From NCBI GenBank assembly GCA_002308955.1, contig DBWJ01000005.1, positions 1 through 31,085 of the forward strand: 31,085 bases of DNA, written 5' to 3'. Shown here one piece after another: positions 1 through 6,994 of the stretch (position 1 is its first letter; each line of letters starts with the position of its first letter). The position numbers were made by a program, and so were the translations under genes. The notes under the pieces were generated by a model that ran no database searches, had not been told where the DNA came from, and saw only the letters and a program-made list of their open reading frames with translations. The DNA is from Lachnoclostridium sp. UBA1241. GTDB lineage: Bacteria; Bacillota; Clostridia; Lachnospirales; Lachnospiraceae.

Positions 1-703
1 TTGCGCAGTCGATGATGTCGCAGCCTGCTTCAACGGCCTTTAAGTAGGTCATCGAAGCAACACCGGACGTATAGTGCGTATGAAGCTGAATCGGAAGGGA
101 AGAACCTGCCTTCAGCGCGGTAACAAGCTCGGTTGCCTTGTAAGGAACCAGAAGACCTGCCATATCCTTGATACAGATGGAATCCGCACCCATCTCCTCG
201 ATGGCCTTCGCGGTCTTCTCCCAGTACTCAAGCGTATAAGCATCGCCGAGCGTGTAGGAAAGAGCGATCTGTGCGTGTCCGCCTTCCTTCTTGGTTGCCT
301 TAACGGCAGTCTCAAGGTTACGAAGATCGTTTAAGCAGTCGAAGATACGGATGATATCGATACCGTTTGCAATCGACTTCTGTACGAAGTACTCAACTAC
401 GTCATCTGCATAATGGTTGTATCCGAGAATGTTCTGCCCGCGGAACAGCATCTGCAGCTTGGAATTCTTAAAACCTGCACGGAGTTTACGAAGACGCTCC
501 CACGGGTCCTCCTTCAGGAAACGAAGGCAGGCGTCAAATGTGGCGCCGCCCCAGCACTCTACGGAATGATATCCGACCTTATCCATCTTCTCAACGATGG
601 GAAGCATAAGCTCGGTAGGCATTCTGGTGGCAATCAGGGACTGATGTGCGTCACGCAGAATGGTTTCGGTAATCTTTACAGGCTTTGCTGTAATTTCTGC
701 CAT
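1..703 (-). CDS. oadA: Oxaloacetate decarboxylase / pyruvate carboxylase-type carboxyltransferase, alpha (5S-like) subunit, partial
   Basis: This gene runs off the left edge, so only the first 234 residues are visible. They match the TIM-barrel carboxyltransferase domain shared by OadA, pyruvate carboxylase subunit B and the transcarboxylase 5S subunit, which moves a carboxyl group between oxaloacetate/pyruvate and biotin. Visible marks are RDAHQSL near residues 18-23 (metal and substrate site), the lysine of KDMAGLL at residue 179 (the carbamylated metal-ligand lysine of the family) and the metal-binding LHTH at 207-210. The ATG at 703-701 follows an AAAGAGG ribosome binding site. It is the last visible gene of the decarboxylase operon, 83 bases after oadB. 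The C-terminal half, including any fused biotin domain, is not visible; a separate biotin carrier gene upstream makes a fused one less needed. Confidence 0.93.
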   Translation of the reverse strand, partial: MAEITAKPVKITETILRDAHQSLIATRMPTELMLPIVEKMDKVGYHSVECWGGATFDACLRFLKEDPWERLRKLRAGFKNSKLQMLFRGQNILGYNHYADDVVEYFVQKSIANGIDIIRIFDCLNDLRNLETAVKATKKEGGHAQIALSYTLGDAYTLEYWEKTAKAIEEMGADSICIKDMAGLLVPYKATELVTALKAGSSLPIQLHTHYTSGVASMTYLKAVEAGCDIIDCA

Positions 704-786
704 AATCAATACCTCTTTCTGCTGCTCTGTTTCAAATGTGATGTGTTCGCAGCGCTTTCACAATCACCTTATCATATTTATTAAGC

Positions 787-2253
787 TTATACTCCGAATA
801 CGGCCATGAACACACCGGCTGCAACTGCAGTACCGATTACGCCGGCCACGTTCGGACCCATCGCGTGCATCAGGAGGAAGTTGGTCGGATCTGCTTCCGA
901 ACCTACCTTCTGGGATACACGGGCCGCCATAGGAACTGCCGATACACCGGCCGAACCGATAAGCGGATTGATCTTTCCGCCGGAAAGCTTGCACATCAGC
1001 TTACCGAAGAGCACACCGCCCGTAGTACCGATGGCAAATGCCACAAGACCGAGGGCAACGATCTTCAGCGTCTCAAGCTTCAGGAAGGCTTCCGCGCTCG
1101 TCGTTGCGCCTACCGACGTACCGAGCATGATAACAACGATGTACATCATGGCATTTGACGCGGTCTCCTGCAGCTGACGAACAACACCGGACTCGCGGAA
1201 CAGGTTACCGAGCATCAGGCAGCCGATCAGCGGAGCGGTATCGGGAAGAAGTGCTACAACAACAATCGTAACGATTACCGGGAACAGGATCTTCTCCAGT
1301 TTCGAAACCGGACGAAGCTGTTCCATCTTGATCTTCCGCTCTTCTTCGGTGGTGAAGAGCTTCATGATCGGAGGCTGGATAATCGGAACAAGGGACATGT
1401 AGGAGTAAGCCGCAACGGCAATGGCTCCCATGTATTCCGTCTGTCCGAGTTTACCCGCAAGGAATATGGACGTAGGACCGTCCGCGCCGCCGATGATGGA
1501 GATGGCGGCGGCAGCTTTGTCGCCGAAGCCCATCAGGATGGCGAACAGGTAAGCAGCAAAGATACCGAGCTGCGCTGCTGCGCCGAGCAGGAAGCTTCTC
1601 GGGTTCGCGATCAAAGGACCGAAGTCGGTCATTGCACCGACGCCCATGAAGATCAGGCACGGAAGAATTGCCCATTCATCCAGCTGGAAGAAGTAGCGAA
1701 GCAAACCGCCTGCGCGCTTACTCTGCTCCGTCTTCGTGCAATCCTTCACATCGAAGTTTGAAAGTTCCCCTTCATGAATATCGTACCTAAGGATTGACTC
1801 GTTGTCGCAGAAATACTCGTAGGTAACGGTATCCATGAAGTACTTTTCGTTTACATAATTCAATATCTCTTCCTGGCTGTTCCGGTCAACATCATCCGGA
1901 ATCTCCAGTGCCTTGCCGCCGACGCGGTATGAAACCGTAATCTTGGCCTCGTCGTAAACGGCACCCTCGCCCTGATAGAACTCGACGATACCGTCGGAGA
2001 TGCTTACGATCTGCACATCATCCTTATAGAAGGTGTAGACCTTGTCCACCGGCTCCGCCATGATCGACGGATACAGGTTTACAAGAAGCATACCGAAGGA
2101 AATCGGGACTAACAGGAGGGGCTCATAATCCTTGGCAATAGCCAGGTACAGGAAAAACAAAGCAACGCCGATCATCAGCAGATTGCCCCAGGAGAGGGAT
2201 GCAAATGCAGTGGCTTTGACTAAGTTTCCCAAAGTGTCAATAATATATTGCAT
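787..2253 (-). CDS. oadB: Sodium-pumping decarboxylase beta subunit with a large insertion
   Basis: 488-residue integral membrane protein of the OadB/MmdB/GcdB family, which decarboxylates carboxybiotin and couples this to Na+ export. The family motif GGADGP is at residues 255-260, with D258 the conserved membrane aspartate, and GVGAMTDFGPLIANP lies near 204-218. Most of the protein from residue 195 on is hydrophobic. Known family members are about 375-435 residues. The extra length sits at roughly residues 66-182, between the early membrane segment ending FGMLLVNL and the usual GGLL segment; this insert is hydrophilic and acidic (for example VTYEYFCDNES). The start ATG follows GGGAGGT. It lies 48 bases after the biotin carrier gene in the same operon. 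The family assignment is secure; the role of the insert is unknown. Confidence 0.94.
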   Translation of the reverse strand: MQYIIDTLGNLVKATAFASLSWGNLLMIGVALFFLYLAIAKDYEPLLLVPISFGMLLVNLYPSIMAEPVDKVYTFYKDDVQIVSISDGIVEFYQGEGAVYDEAKITVSYRVGGKALEIPDDVDRNSQEEILNYVNEKYFMDTVTYEYFCDNESILRYDIHEGELSNFDVKDCTKTEQSKRAGGLLRYFFQLDEWAILPCLIFMGVGAMTDFGPLIANPRSFLLGAAAQLGIFAAYLFAILMGFGDKAAAAISIIGGADGPTSIFLAGKLGQTEYMGAIAVAAYSYMSLVPIIQPPIMKLFTTEEERKIKMEQLRPVSKLEKILFPVIVTIVVVALLPDTAPLIGCLMLGNLFRESGVVRQLQETASNAMMYIVVIMLGTSVGATTSAEAFLKLETLKIVALGLVAFAIGTTGGVLFGKLMCKLSGGKINPLIGSAGVSAVPMAARVSQKVGSEADPTNFLLMHAMGPNVAGVIGTAVAAGVFMAVFGV

Positions 2254-2301
2254 TTCGCGTTACCTCCCGGTTAATAGTGTCTTCAATGAACCTTGCTTTT
2301 T

Positions 2302-2661
2302 TTAGTTCATGGAAGCCAGGAGTTCACCGGGCTCAATGCTCTGTCCGACCGTAACGTTGATGCTTGCGATGGTACCGTCCTGAGGAGCGGTAATATCGTT
2401 CTCCATCTTCATTGCCTCGAAAACAAGGATTACATCACCCTTCTTAACAGAAGCGCCTACAGCGGAGTTAACCTTCAGGACCTTGCCGGGCATGGGAGCG
2501 GTAATCTTAACGCTGCCCTGTGCGCCTGCGGGAGCAGCCTTCGGAGCTGCCTTGGGAGCTGCCTTCGGAGCAGATGCAACCGGTGCGCTTACTGCGCCGT
2601 CTGCCTCTTCTACCGTTACTTCATAAACATTGCCGTTAACCGTAATCGTATAATTCTTCAT
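2302..2661 (-). CDS. Biotin carboxyl carrier protein of the sodium-pump decarboxylase
   Basis: 119-residue biotinyl carrier subunit (MmdC/GcdC type, similar to the transcarboxylase 1.3S subunit). The C-terminal biotinyl domain carries EAMKM at 82-86, so K85 is the biotinylated lysine, followed by the expected GQSIEPGELL hairpin near the end. Residues 1-20 form a short beta-rich start, and residues 21-50 are an Ala/Pro/Lys swinging linker with repeats of KAAP. The protein should shuttle CO2 between the carboxyltransferase(s) and OadB. It lies 13 bases after the OadG-like gene and has an AGGAGG-like site just before its ATG. It is the only biotin carrier visible here, so both carboxyltransferases of the operon may use it. 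Confidence 0.95.
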   Translation of the reverse strand: MKNYTITVNGNVYEVTVEEADGAVSAPVASAPKAAPKAAPKAAPAGAQGSVKITAPMPGKVLKVNSAVGASVKKGDVILVFEAMKMENDITAPQDGTIASINVTVGQSIEPGELLASMN

Positions 2662-2674
2662 TTTATCCTCCTAA

Positions 2675-3013
2675 TCAGGCATTCTGCCATTTTGATTTGT
2701 TCACTTTACGAATCGAGCGGACAACCAGGCTGTCCGAACTAACCGCATTGCCCTGCGCCTGTTCGTAAGCGCAGATTGCTGCCGAGATAACGGCAATCAG
2801 TTCCAAATCGTCCGTTTCGTCAGCTTCGACCGGCGCTGCTTTCGGAGCAGGTGCTGCCGGTGCTTTCTTCTCCGGACGGTTTGCGAGTTTCAGAAGAGAG
2901 ATGATACAGCTGATAATGATCAGCATCATAAATACAATGCCGATGCCGAGTGCCGTATTCAGTCCCGCTCTGCCCATCGTCTCCGCGGAAATACCGAAAA
3001 TCACACTAATCAT
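2675..3013 (-). CDS. OadG-family (delta/gamma) small membrane subunit of the decarboxylase
   Basis: 112 residues with one membrane segment at about 21-43, a Lys/Ala/Pro linker at 46-62, and a C-terminal part with ELIAVISAAICAYEQ and SLVVRSIRKV. That layout is the OadG/MmdD pattern (Pfam OAD_gamma family): a membrane anchor with a soluble tail that helps assemble the carboxyltransferase, biotin carrier and beta subunits. The ATG follows GGAGGACACAGAC. It sits 15 bases after the carboxyltransferase gene and directly before the biotin carrier, the usual order in methylmalonyl-CoA decarboxylase clusters. Small and fast-evolving, so the call rests on layout plus the RSIRKV tail. Confidence 0.88.
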   Translation of the reverse strand: MISVIFGISAETMGRAGLNTALGIGIVFMMLIIISCIISLLKLANRPEKKAPAAPAPKAAPVEADETDDLELIAVISAAICAYEQAQGNAVSSDSLVVRSIRKVNKSKWQNA

Positions 3014-3028
3014 GTCTGTGTCCTCCGA

Positions 3029-4459
3029 TTAAACCGTGCCGTGCTTCTTCGCAGGACGCAGTTCCTTCTTGGTGCTGAGCATCTCAAACGCGTAGATGAT
3101 CTGCGCACGAACTTCCGAAGCGGAAATGATGGCGTCAACGTAGCCTCTCTTGGCAGCGTTTTCAACGCTGTTGGCTTCCTTCTGGTACTCGGCGGCCTTG
3201 GCATTTAACGCTTCCTCGGTGTTTACTTCGCCGGCATATACGATCTGAGCGGCGAGCTTCGCATCCATCGTTCCGATCTCGGTACCCTCAAGGGCATATT
3301 CCATATCGGCTCCGAGGGACTTAGAGTTGAATGCCGCATAAGCGGTGCCGTAGGACTTACCGGTAACGAGGTTCACCTTCGGAACCGTTGCTCCGGCAAA
3401 TGCGAACGCCATCTTTGCGGAAGCCGTAGCAATGGACTTCGCGTCGGAAGCGTTCTTGCTGTAACCGGCAACGTTAGAAAGCGTAAGTACCGGAATACCG
3501 AAAGCATCGCAGTAGTTTACGAAAGCGGCAGCCTTGTAGCAGCCTGCGGACGTAAGCACAGCATCAAACTTCTTCTTATCCTTGCCGTTAACAAGTGCGG
3601 TGCGGTTTCCGATTGCGCCGACGGTTGCGCCGTTCAGCTTGATGAAACCGGTAACCATCTCAGGAGCGTAGCCGGCCTTCACTTCAACGAACGTGCCGTT
3701 GTCGGAAATGTCGGAAAGCGCTGCGGCGGGATCGGCAACTTCATCATCATAAAGGCCGGTCGCGCGGTTCAGGTCATCCTCGCACTGCATAATGCACTCG
3801 TCCTCGTTGTTCGCGGGAAGAATGTCAACCAGATCGCGGACACGGTTCAAAACGGCTACCTCATCCTCGCCGACGAAATCTACGGCGCCGGAGGTTTCCA
3901 TGTAAGCTGCGGAAGCCGTATCAAGCTTGCCCGCATTGTTGCCTGCAATCGCATTGGGAGCTGTAACAAAGAGTTTGGCATCTTTCGCCATGAAGACGAA
4001 ATCGCTCATCTCGGCAAGAACGGCAAGACCGCCGCCGCAATCACCGAATACGGCCGTAATCTGCGGAATCACGCCGGATGCCATTGCTTCTGCCTTGAAA
4101 AGACGTCCGAACGCAGCAAGTGCGTCAGATGCCTCCTGCAGACGGATTCCCGCGCAGTCGATCAAACCGATTACGGGAGCCCCTGTCTTCATCGCGAGGC
4201 GATAAAGGTTTACAATCTTCTTTGCATGCATCTCTCCGATGGTTCCGGAAAGAGCAGAAGCATCCTGGCTGTAAACGTAGACCAGGTTTTCGTTGATCAC
4301 ACCGTAGCCGGTTACAATACCGTCACCCGGAGCGCTCATCTGCTGCATGTTGAAATCCGTATTCCGCTTCGTAACCAAAGCGCCGATCTCAACAAAACTG
4401 TTGTCGTCAAGCAAAGTCAGGATTCTGTCCTTTGCCGACAATTTTGCTGTACCACTCAT
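3029..4459 (-). CDS. CoA-type carboxyltransferase (methylmalonyl-CoA decarboxylase alpha-like)
   Basis: 476-residue crotonase-fold carboxyltransferase, the family of MmdA, GcdA, the transcarboxylase 12S subunit and the propionyl-CoA carboxylase beta chain. N-terminal half: DGIVTGYGVINENLVYVYSQD (46-66) and a CoA-site region at about 95-145. C-terminal half: VTGKSYGTAYAAFNSKSLGAD, matching the second oxyanion-hole region. The usual SGGARIQEG and GPCAGG motifs appear here as DCAGIRLQEA (101-110) and GDCGGG (139-144), so it is a divergent branch. It is somewhat shorter than classical MmdA (about 510). First gene of its operon, with GGAGGG seven bases before ATG and a good promoter about 70 bases upstream. 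The acyl-CoA substrate cannot be told from sequence; methylmalonyl-CoA is the default guess. Confidence 0.88.
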   Translation of the reverse strand: MSGTAKLSAKDRILTLLDDNSFVEIGALVTKRNTDFNMQQMSAPGDGIVTGYGVINENLVYVYSQDASALSGTIGEMHAKKIVNLYRLAMKTGAPVIGLIDCAGIRLQEASDALAAFGRLFKAEAMASGVIPQITAVFGDCGGGLAVLAEMSDFVFMAKDAKLFVTAPNAIAGNNAGKLDTASAAYMETSGAVDFVGEDEVAVLNRVRDLVDILPANNEDECIMQCEDDLNRATGLYDDEVADPAAALSDISDNGTFVEVKAGYAPEMVTGFIKLNGATVGAIGNRTALVNGKDKKKFDAVLTSAGCYKAAAFVNYCDAFGIPVLTLSNVAGYSKNASDAKSIATASAKMAFAFAGATVPKVNLVTGKSYGTAYAAFNSKSLGADMEYALEGTEIGTMDAKLAAQIVYAGEVNTEEALNAKAAEYQKEANSVENAAKRGYVDAIISASEVRAQIIYAFEMLSTKKELRPAKKHGTV

Positions 4460-4529
4460 GTTCAGCCCTCCATCTAAATATATTCATAAAGGGTTATCAT
4501 CGCGACAAACCCAATTTACACCAAATACC

Positions 4530-4557
4530 ATTATACATAAAACCGCGTAAAATGCAA
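4530..4557 (-). promoter_or_regulatory. Promoter of the sodium-pump decarboxylase operon
   Basis: On the minus strand a -35-like TTGCAT (4557-4552) is followed after 16 bases by a perfect -10 TATAAT (4535-4530). The expected start of transcription is near 4523, giving a leader of about 65 bases before the ATG at 4459. Upstream of the -35, at about 4601-4579, the minus strand has two similar tracts (TTGTAAAAC and TTGGTAAAAC) that could bind a regulator, but I recognise no known operator. Confidence 0.72.
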
Positions 4558-4635
4558 ACGAAATCGTCGGAATTTCCCCGGTTTTACCAAAGTTTTACAA
4601 AGGGGCAGGGGGAACGGTACTTTTCAGAAAGATAC

Positions 4636-4710
4636 GGGGCTTGCTGAGTGCAGTAGGGGCAGTTTAAACCAAGCTGAATCGGTTAAACTGCCCCTCTGCA
4701 CCGCAGCCCC
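4636..4710. repeat. Long imperfect inverted repeat between recX and the decarboxylase operon
   Basis: The plus strand reads GTGCAG-TA-GGGGCAGTTTAAACC, a 10-base loop, then GGTTAAACTGCCCC-T-CTGCAC (4648-4701), so arms of about 20 bases pair with one bulged A and a small internal loop. The outer flanks GGGGCT (4636-4641) and AGCCCC (4705-4710) also pair, making a hairpin of about 75 bases. It lies outside both flanking transcripts as I map them: past the recX terminator and before the decarboxylase promoter. No clean T-run follows on the minus strand. It may be a backup terminator, a small repeat element or a protein-binding site. Confidence 0.65.
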
Positions 4711-4721
4711 TTGTTTTCTAT

Positions 4722-4755
4722 AAAAAAAAGCACAGTCATCCGAAGATGGCTGTGC
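4722..4755 (-). terminator. Rho-independent terminator of recA-recX
   Basis: On the minus strand an 11-bp stem, GCACAGCCATC paired with GATGACTGTGC around the loop TTCG, is followed by eight T residues (plus-strand A 4722-4729). One stem position is a G-U wobble on the minus strand, consistent with that strand being the one transcribed. It ends the transcript about 70 bases after the recX stop codon. Confidence 0.92.
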
Positions 4756-4824
4756 CTTATCAATTAGGTTAATTACAAACAGGAGTGTATTATTCCAGGA
4801 CGATTTCGATTGCAATCGCGCGGT

Positions 4825-5496
4825 CTAATCTTCCACCTGTTCTGCTTCCGGGTACTCCGAAAGCACATGCCGGATGGTGCTGTAGGAAAAGCCCTTCCGA
4901 AGGAAGGAGGTGCATATCTTCTCCCGTTGGTCACGGGTAAGCGCGGTACCTTCCGGAGCCTTCTTGTGAATCAGTTTCCGTAAGGTTCCGGTTTCCAGAT
5001 CTTCCTCTTCCCCGGCAGTATCGATAGCGGTGCTTTCCGCTTTCCGTTCCTCGGTGTACTGCGCAACGGCGTTGTCGATGAGTTCTTCGGGAACACCCTT
5101 CTCACGAAGTCCTACCCGGAGCATTGCCATACTCTTCCTTGTGCCGTAGGAATACAGATAATTCAGCGCGAAGCGTTCATCATTCAGATAAGGGAACTGC
5201 TTCACATACGAAAAGATGGTATCCGTAACGGAATCCCCGTAGCCTTCCTGAAGAAGACGCTTCCGAAGTTCGTACTCGGTACGTTCGGAGCACAGGAGCA
5301 GATCCAGTGCCTTCTTCTTACCGGCGGGGAGCACATAATCCCGAAGCAGCTCCGCAAGCTTCTCTTCCGAGATGTCGTCCCCGTCCGAAACATTCATAAA
5401 CTGCATATCTTTTATCCGAACCGGTCCGACAGCGTCTCCGTCAACTGACAGAAGCGCTCCCGTCTTCCCTTTCGGAACAAGACGAACCAATGCCAT
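4825..5496 (-). CDS. recX: RecX, regulator of RecA
   Basis: 223-residue RecX-family protein, a small helical protein that binds RecA filaments and tunes recombinase activity. Seen: the repeat typical of RecX, ALDLLLCSERTEYELRKRL at about 64-82, then VKQFPYLNDERFALNYLYSY, matching the family's L..R..S..EL..KL and YLND..FA patterns. The C-terminal part repeats the helical motif (KICTSFLRKGFSYSTIRHVLSE). An acidic stretch, about 160-170, separates repeats. The ATG is preceded by GGAGGGG. It lies 100 bases downstream of recA, on the same strand, and shares its terminator; co-expression with recA after DNA damage is the expected arrangement. Confidence 0.93.
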   Translation of the reverse strand: MALVRLVPKGKTGALLSVDGDAVGPVRIKDMQFMNVSDGDDISEEKLAELLRDYVLPAGKKKALDLLLCSERTEYELRKRLLQEGYGDSVTDTIFSYVKQFPYLNDERFALNYLYSYGTRKSMAMLRVGLREKGVPEELIDNAVAQYTEERKAESTAIDTAGEEEDLETGTLRKLIHKKAPEGTALTRDQREKICTSFLRKGFSYSTIRHVLSEYPEAEQVED

Positions 5497-5508
5497 ATCT
5501 CCCCTCCG

Positions 5509-5527
5509 CCGGCCTGCCTGCGGCCGG
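5509..5527 (-). other. GC-rich hairpin in the recA-recX gap
   Basis: CCGGCC (5509-5514) and GGCCGG (5522-5527) pair around a 7-base loop, just upstream of the recX ribosome binding site. No T-run follows, so it is not a classical terminator. It could lower readthrough or affect recX translation, as recX is often expressed below recA in other bacteria; this is inference. Confidence 0.4.
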
Positions 5528-5596
5528 TCTCACCTGTAACAAAACCACATAACGCTCCGAAGCACTCGGACTGTTCTCAGACAGAACTCCACTGAA

Positions 5597-6652
5597 TCAG
5601 AACTCTTCCGGCGGCTCCTCGTCATCGGCATTATCGGTAATGACGGCCTGGTTTACGCCGACATGAAGCTTCTCGCGGACGCGGGCATCAATTTCGGAAA
5701 GGAGGTCGGGATTCTGCTTCAGATAAGACTTCGCGTTCTCACGGCCCTGACCGATCTTCTCGCCCTCGTAAGCGAACCAAGCGCCGCTCTTCTGGATGAT
5801 GTCACAGCTTACGGCAAGGTCAAGAATATCACCTTCCTTGGAGATGCCTTCGCCGAACATGATGTCGAACTCGGCTTCCTTGAAGGGCGGAGCCACCTTG
5901 TTCTTAACAACCTTGGCGCGTACATGGTTACCGATTACTTCTCCGTTCACCTTCACGGCGTCAATACGGCGAACCTCCATACGTACGGAGGAGTAGAATT
6001 TCAGCGCGCGGCCGCCTGTCGTCGTCTCGGGATTACCGTACACAACACCGACCTTCTCACGAAGCTGGTTGATGAAGATTACGATACAGTTATTGCGATT
6101 GATCACCGCCGTCAATTTACGAAGCGCCTGGGACATCAGTCTTGCCTGAAGACCTACATGGGAATCGCCCATATCGCCGTCAATCTCGGCCTTCGGAACA
6201 AGTGCGGCTACCGAGTCGATAACGATGATGTCAACGGCTCCGGAACGCACCAGCGTCTCCGTGATCTCGAGAGCCTGCTCACCGTCATCCGGCTGTGAAA
6301 TGTATAAGTTGTCAATATCGACACCGATCTTGGCTGCATACGCCGGGTCCAATGCATGCTCCGCATCGATGAAGCCCGCAATGCCGCCTCTCTTCTGCAC
6401 TTCCGCTACGGCATGAAGGGCAACGGTCGTCTTACCGCTACTCTCCGGTCCGTAAATCTCAATGATTCTTCCCTTCGGAAAACCGCCGATTCCGAGCGCC
6501 ACATCCAGGCTCAGAGAGCCGGTGGGAACTGCCTCCACATTCATAGTTGCGCCGGACTCGCCGAGTTTCATAACGGAACCTTTACCGAATGATTTCTCAA
6601 TCTGTGCAAGTGCGGATTCGAGTGCTTTTTTCTTATTCGCGTCTGTAGCCAT
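5597..6652 (-). CDS. recA: RecA recombinase
   Basis: 351-residue RecA, the ATP-dependent strand-exchange protein for homologous recombination and the co-protease that triggers LexA cleavage. Walker [10 protein letters not shown] is at 68-76, the Walker B region [17 protein letters not shown] follows near 140-155, and the loop regions MSQALRKL and [11 protein letters not shown] are intact, with the usual C-terminal acidic tail ([12 protein letters not shown]). Length is standard. The ATG follows AAAGGATGAAACGAA. It has its own promoter and an SOS operator and is followed by recX. In many Firmicutes recA lies next to pgsA and cinA; here pgsA and rimO are about 11 kb away, so recA is separated from that cluster. 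Confidence 0.98.
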   Translation of the reverse strand: MATDANKKKALESALAQIEKSFGKGSVMKLGESGATMNVEAVPTGSLSLDVALGIGGFPKGRIIEIYGPESSGKTTVALHAVAEVQKRGGIAGFIDAEHALDPAYAAKIGVDIDNLYISQPDDGEQALEITETLVRSGAVDIIVIDSVAALVPKAEIDGDMGDSHVGLQARLMSQALRKLTAVINRNNCIVIFINQLREKVGVVYGNPETTTGGRALKFYSSVRMEVRRIDAVKVNGEVIGNHVRAKVVKNKVAPPFKEAEFDIMFGEGISKEGDILDLAVSCDIIQKSGAWFAYEGEKIGQGRENAKSYLKQNPDLLSEIDARVREKLHVGVNQAVITDNADDEEPPEEF

Positions 6653-6675
6653 TTCGTTTCATCCTTTCTTAAAAG

Positions 6676-6689
6676 CGAACAAATGTTCT
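6676..6689. promoter_or_regulatory. LexA/DinR SOS box of recA
   Basis: CGAAC-AAAT-GTTCT matches the Gram-positive SOS box CGAAC-N4-GTTCG with one deviation. It lies directly downstream of the recA -10 element, about where transcription starts, so LexA bound here would block initiation. The recA ATG is 24 bases further on. Confidence 0.9.
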
Positions 6690-6695
6690 GTTTTC

Positions 6696-6724
6696 ATATT
6701 ATCCTCTTTCCGCTGATTTGTCAA
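6696..6724 (-). promoter_or_regulatory. recA promoter
   Basis: On the minus strand a perfect -35 TTGACA (6724-6719), a 17-base spacer and -10 TAATAT (6701-6696). The SOS box follows at once. Together they define an SOS-controlled vegetative promoter with a leader of about 35-40 bases. Confidence 0.92.
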
Positions 6725-6865
6725 CAGGAAAATGGAAACATTTTGAACTTTTTTCAGTCCGGTAACGATGCCCTCCCATCGCCGCCGTCCGACTCCTATC
6801 ATACCGCAACGGAGTGCGGAAATACTATCGGCAAATGTCACATTTTCCGAAGGAAGAAACCGTCA
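6725..6865. other. Intergenic stretch between the ftsY terminator and the recA promoter, nothing recognised
   Basis: Part of the 342-base gap between recA and ftsY. The gap holds the recA promoter and SOS box at its left end and the ftsY terminator at its right. The middle part has no convincing gene or RNA; the only structure seen is a weak 5-bp inverted repeat CCGCA/TGCGG near 6806-6822. Confidence 0.5.
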
Positions 6866-6927
6866 TAATACAAAGAAAGCCGGCTCCGTGCGTCTGACTT
6901 CTTCGTCAGATTGCACACGGGACCGGC
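6866..6927 (-). terminator. Rho-independent terminator of ftsY (plsX-acpP-rnc-smc-ftsY operon)
   Basis: On the minus strand a long hairpin of about 49 bases (6927-6879) pairs GCCGG...CCGTG with CACGG...CCGGC and, further in, TCTGAC with GTCAGA, with small bulges. It is followed by a T-rich tract, CTTTCTTTGTATT. It lies about 70 bases beyond the ftsY stop codon. Confidence 0.85.
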
Positions 6928-6994
6928 CTGAATTACAGCATAATGCCGAAGCAAATTCAAGGGAACCGGGAAATCCGCGGAAACCCGCATCCTC

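Noticed and set aside
4624..4815. 63-residue open frame on the minus strand after recX
   Set aside because: It covers the recX terminator and the long hairpin, has no ribosome binding site of note and resembles nothing; it is chance.
6659..6841. 60-residue minus-strand frame running through the recA promoter, ending MKTEHLFAFKKG
   Set aside because: Its start lies before the recA promoter, and the short inner ATG lies at or before the predicted transcription start, so it is not a plausible leader peptide.
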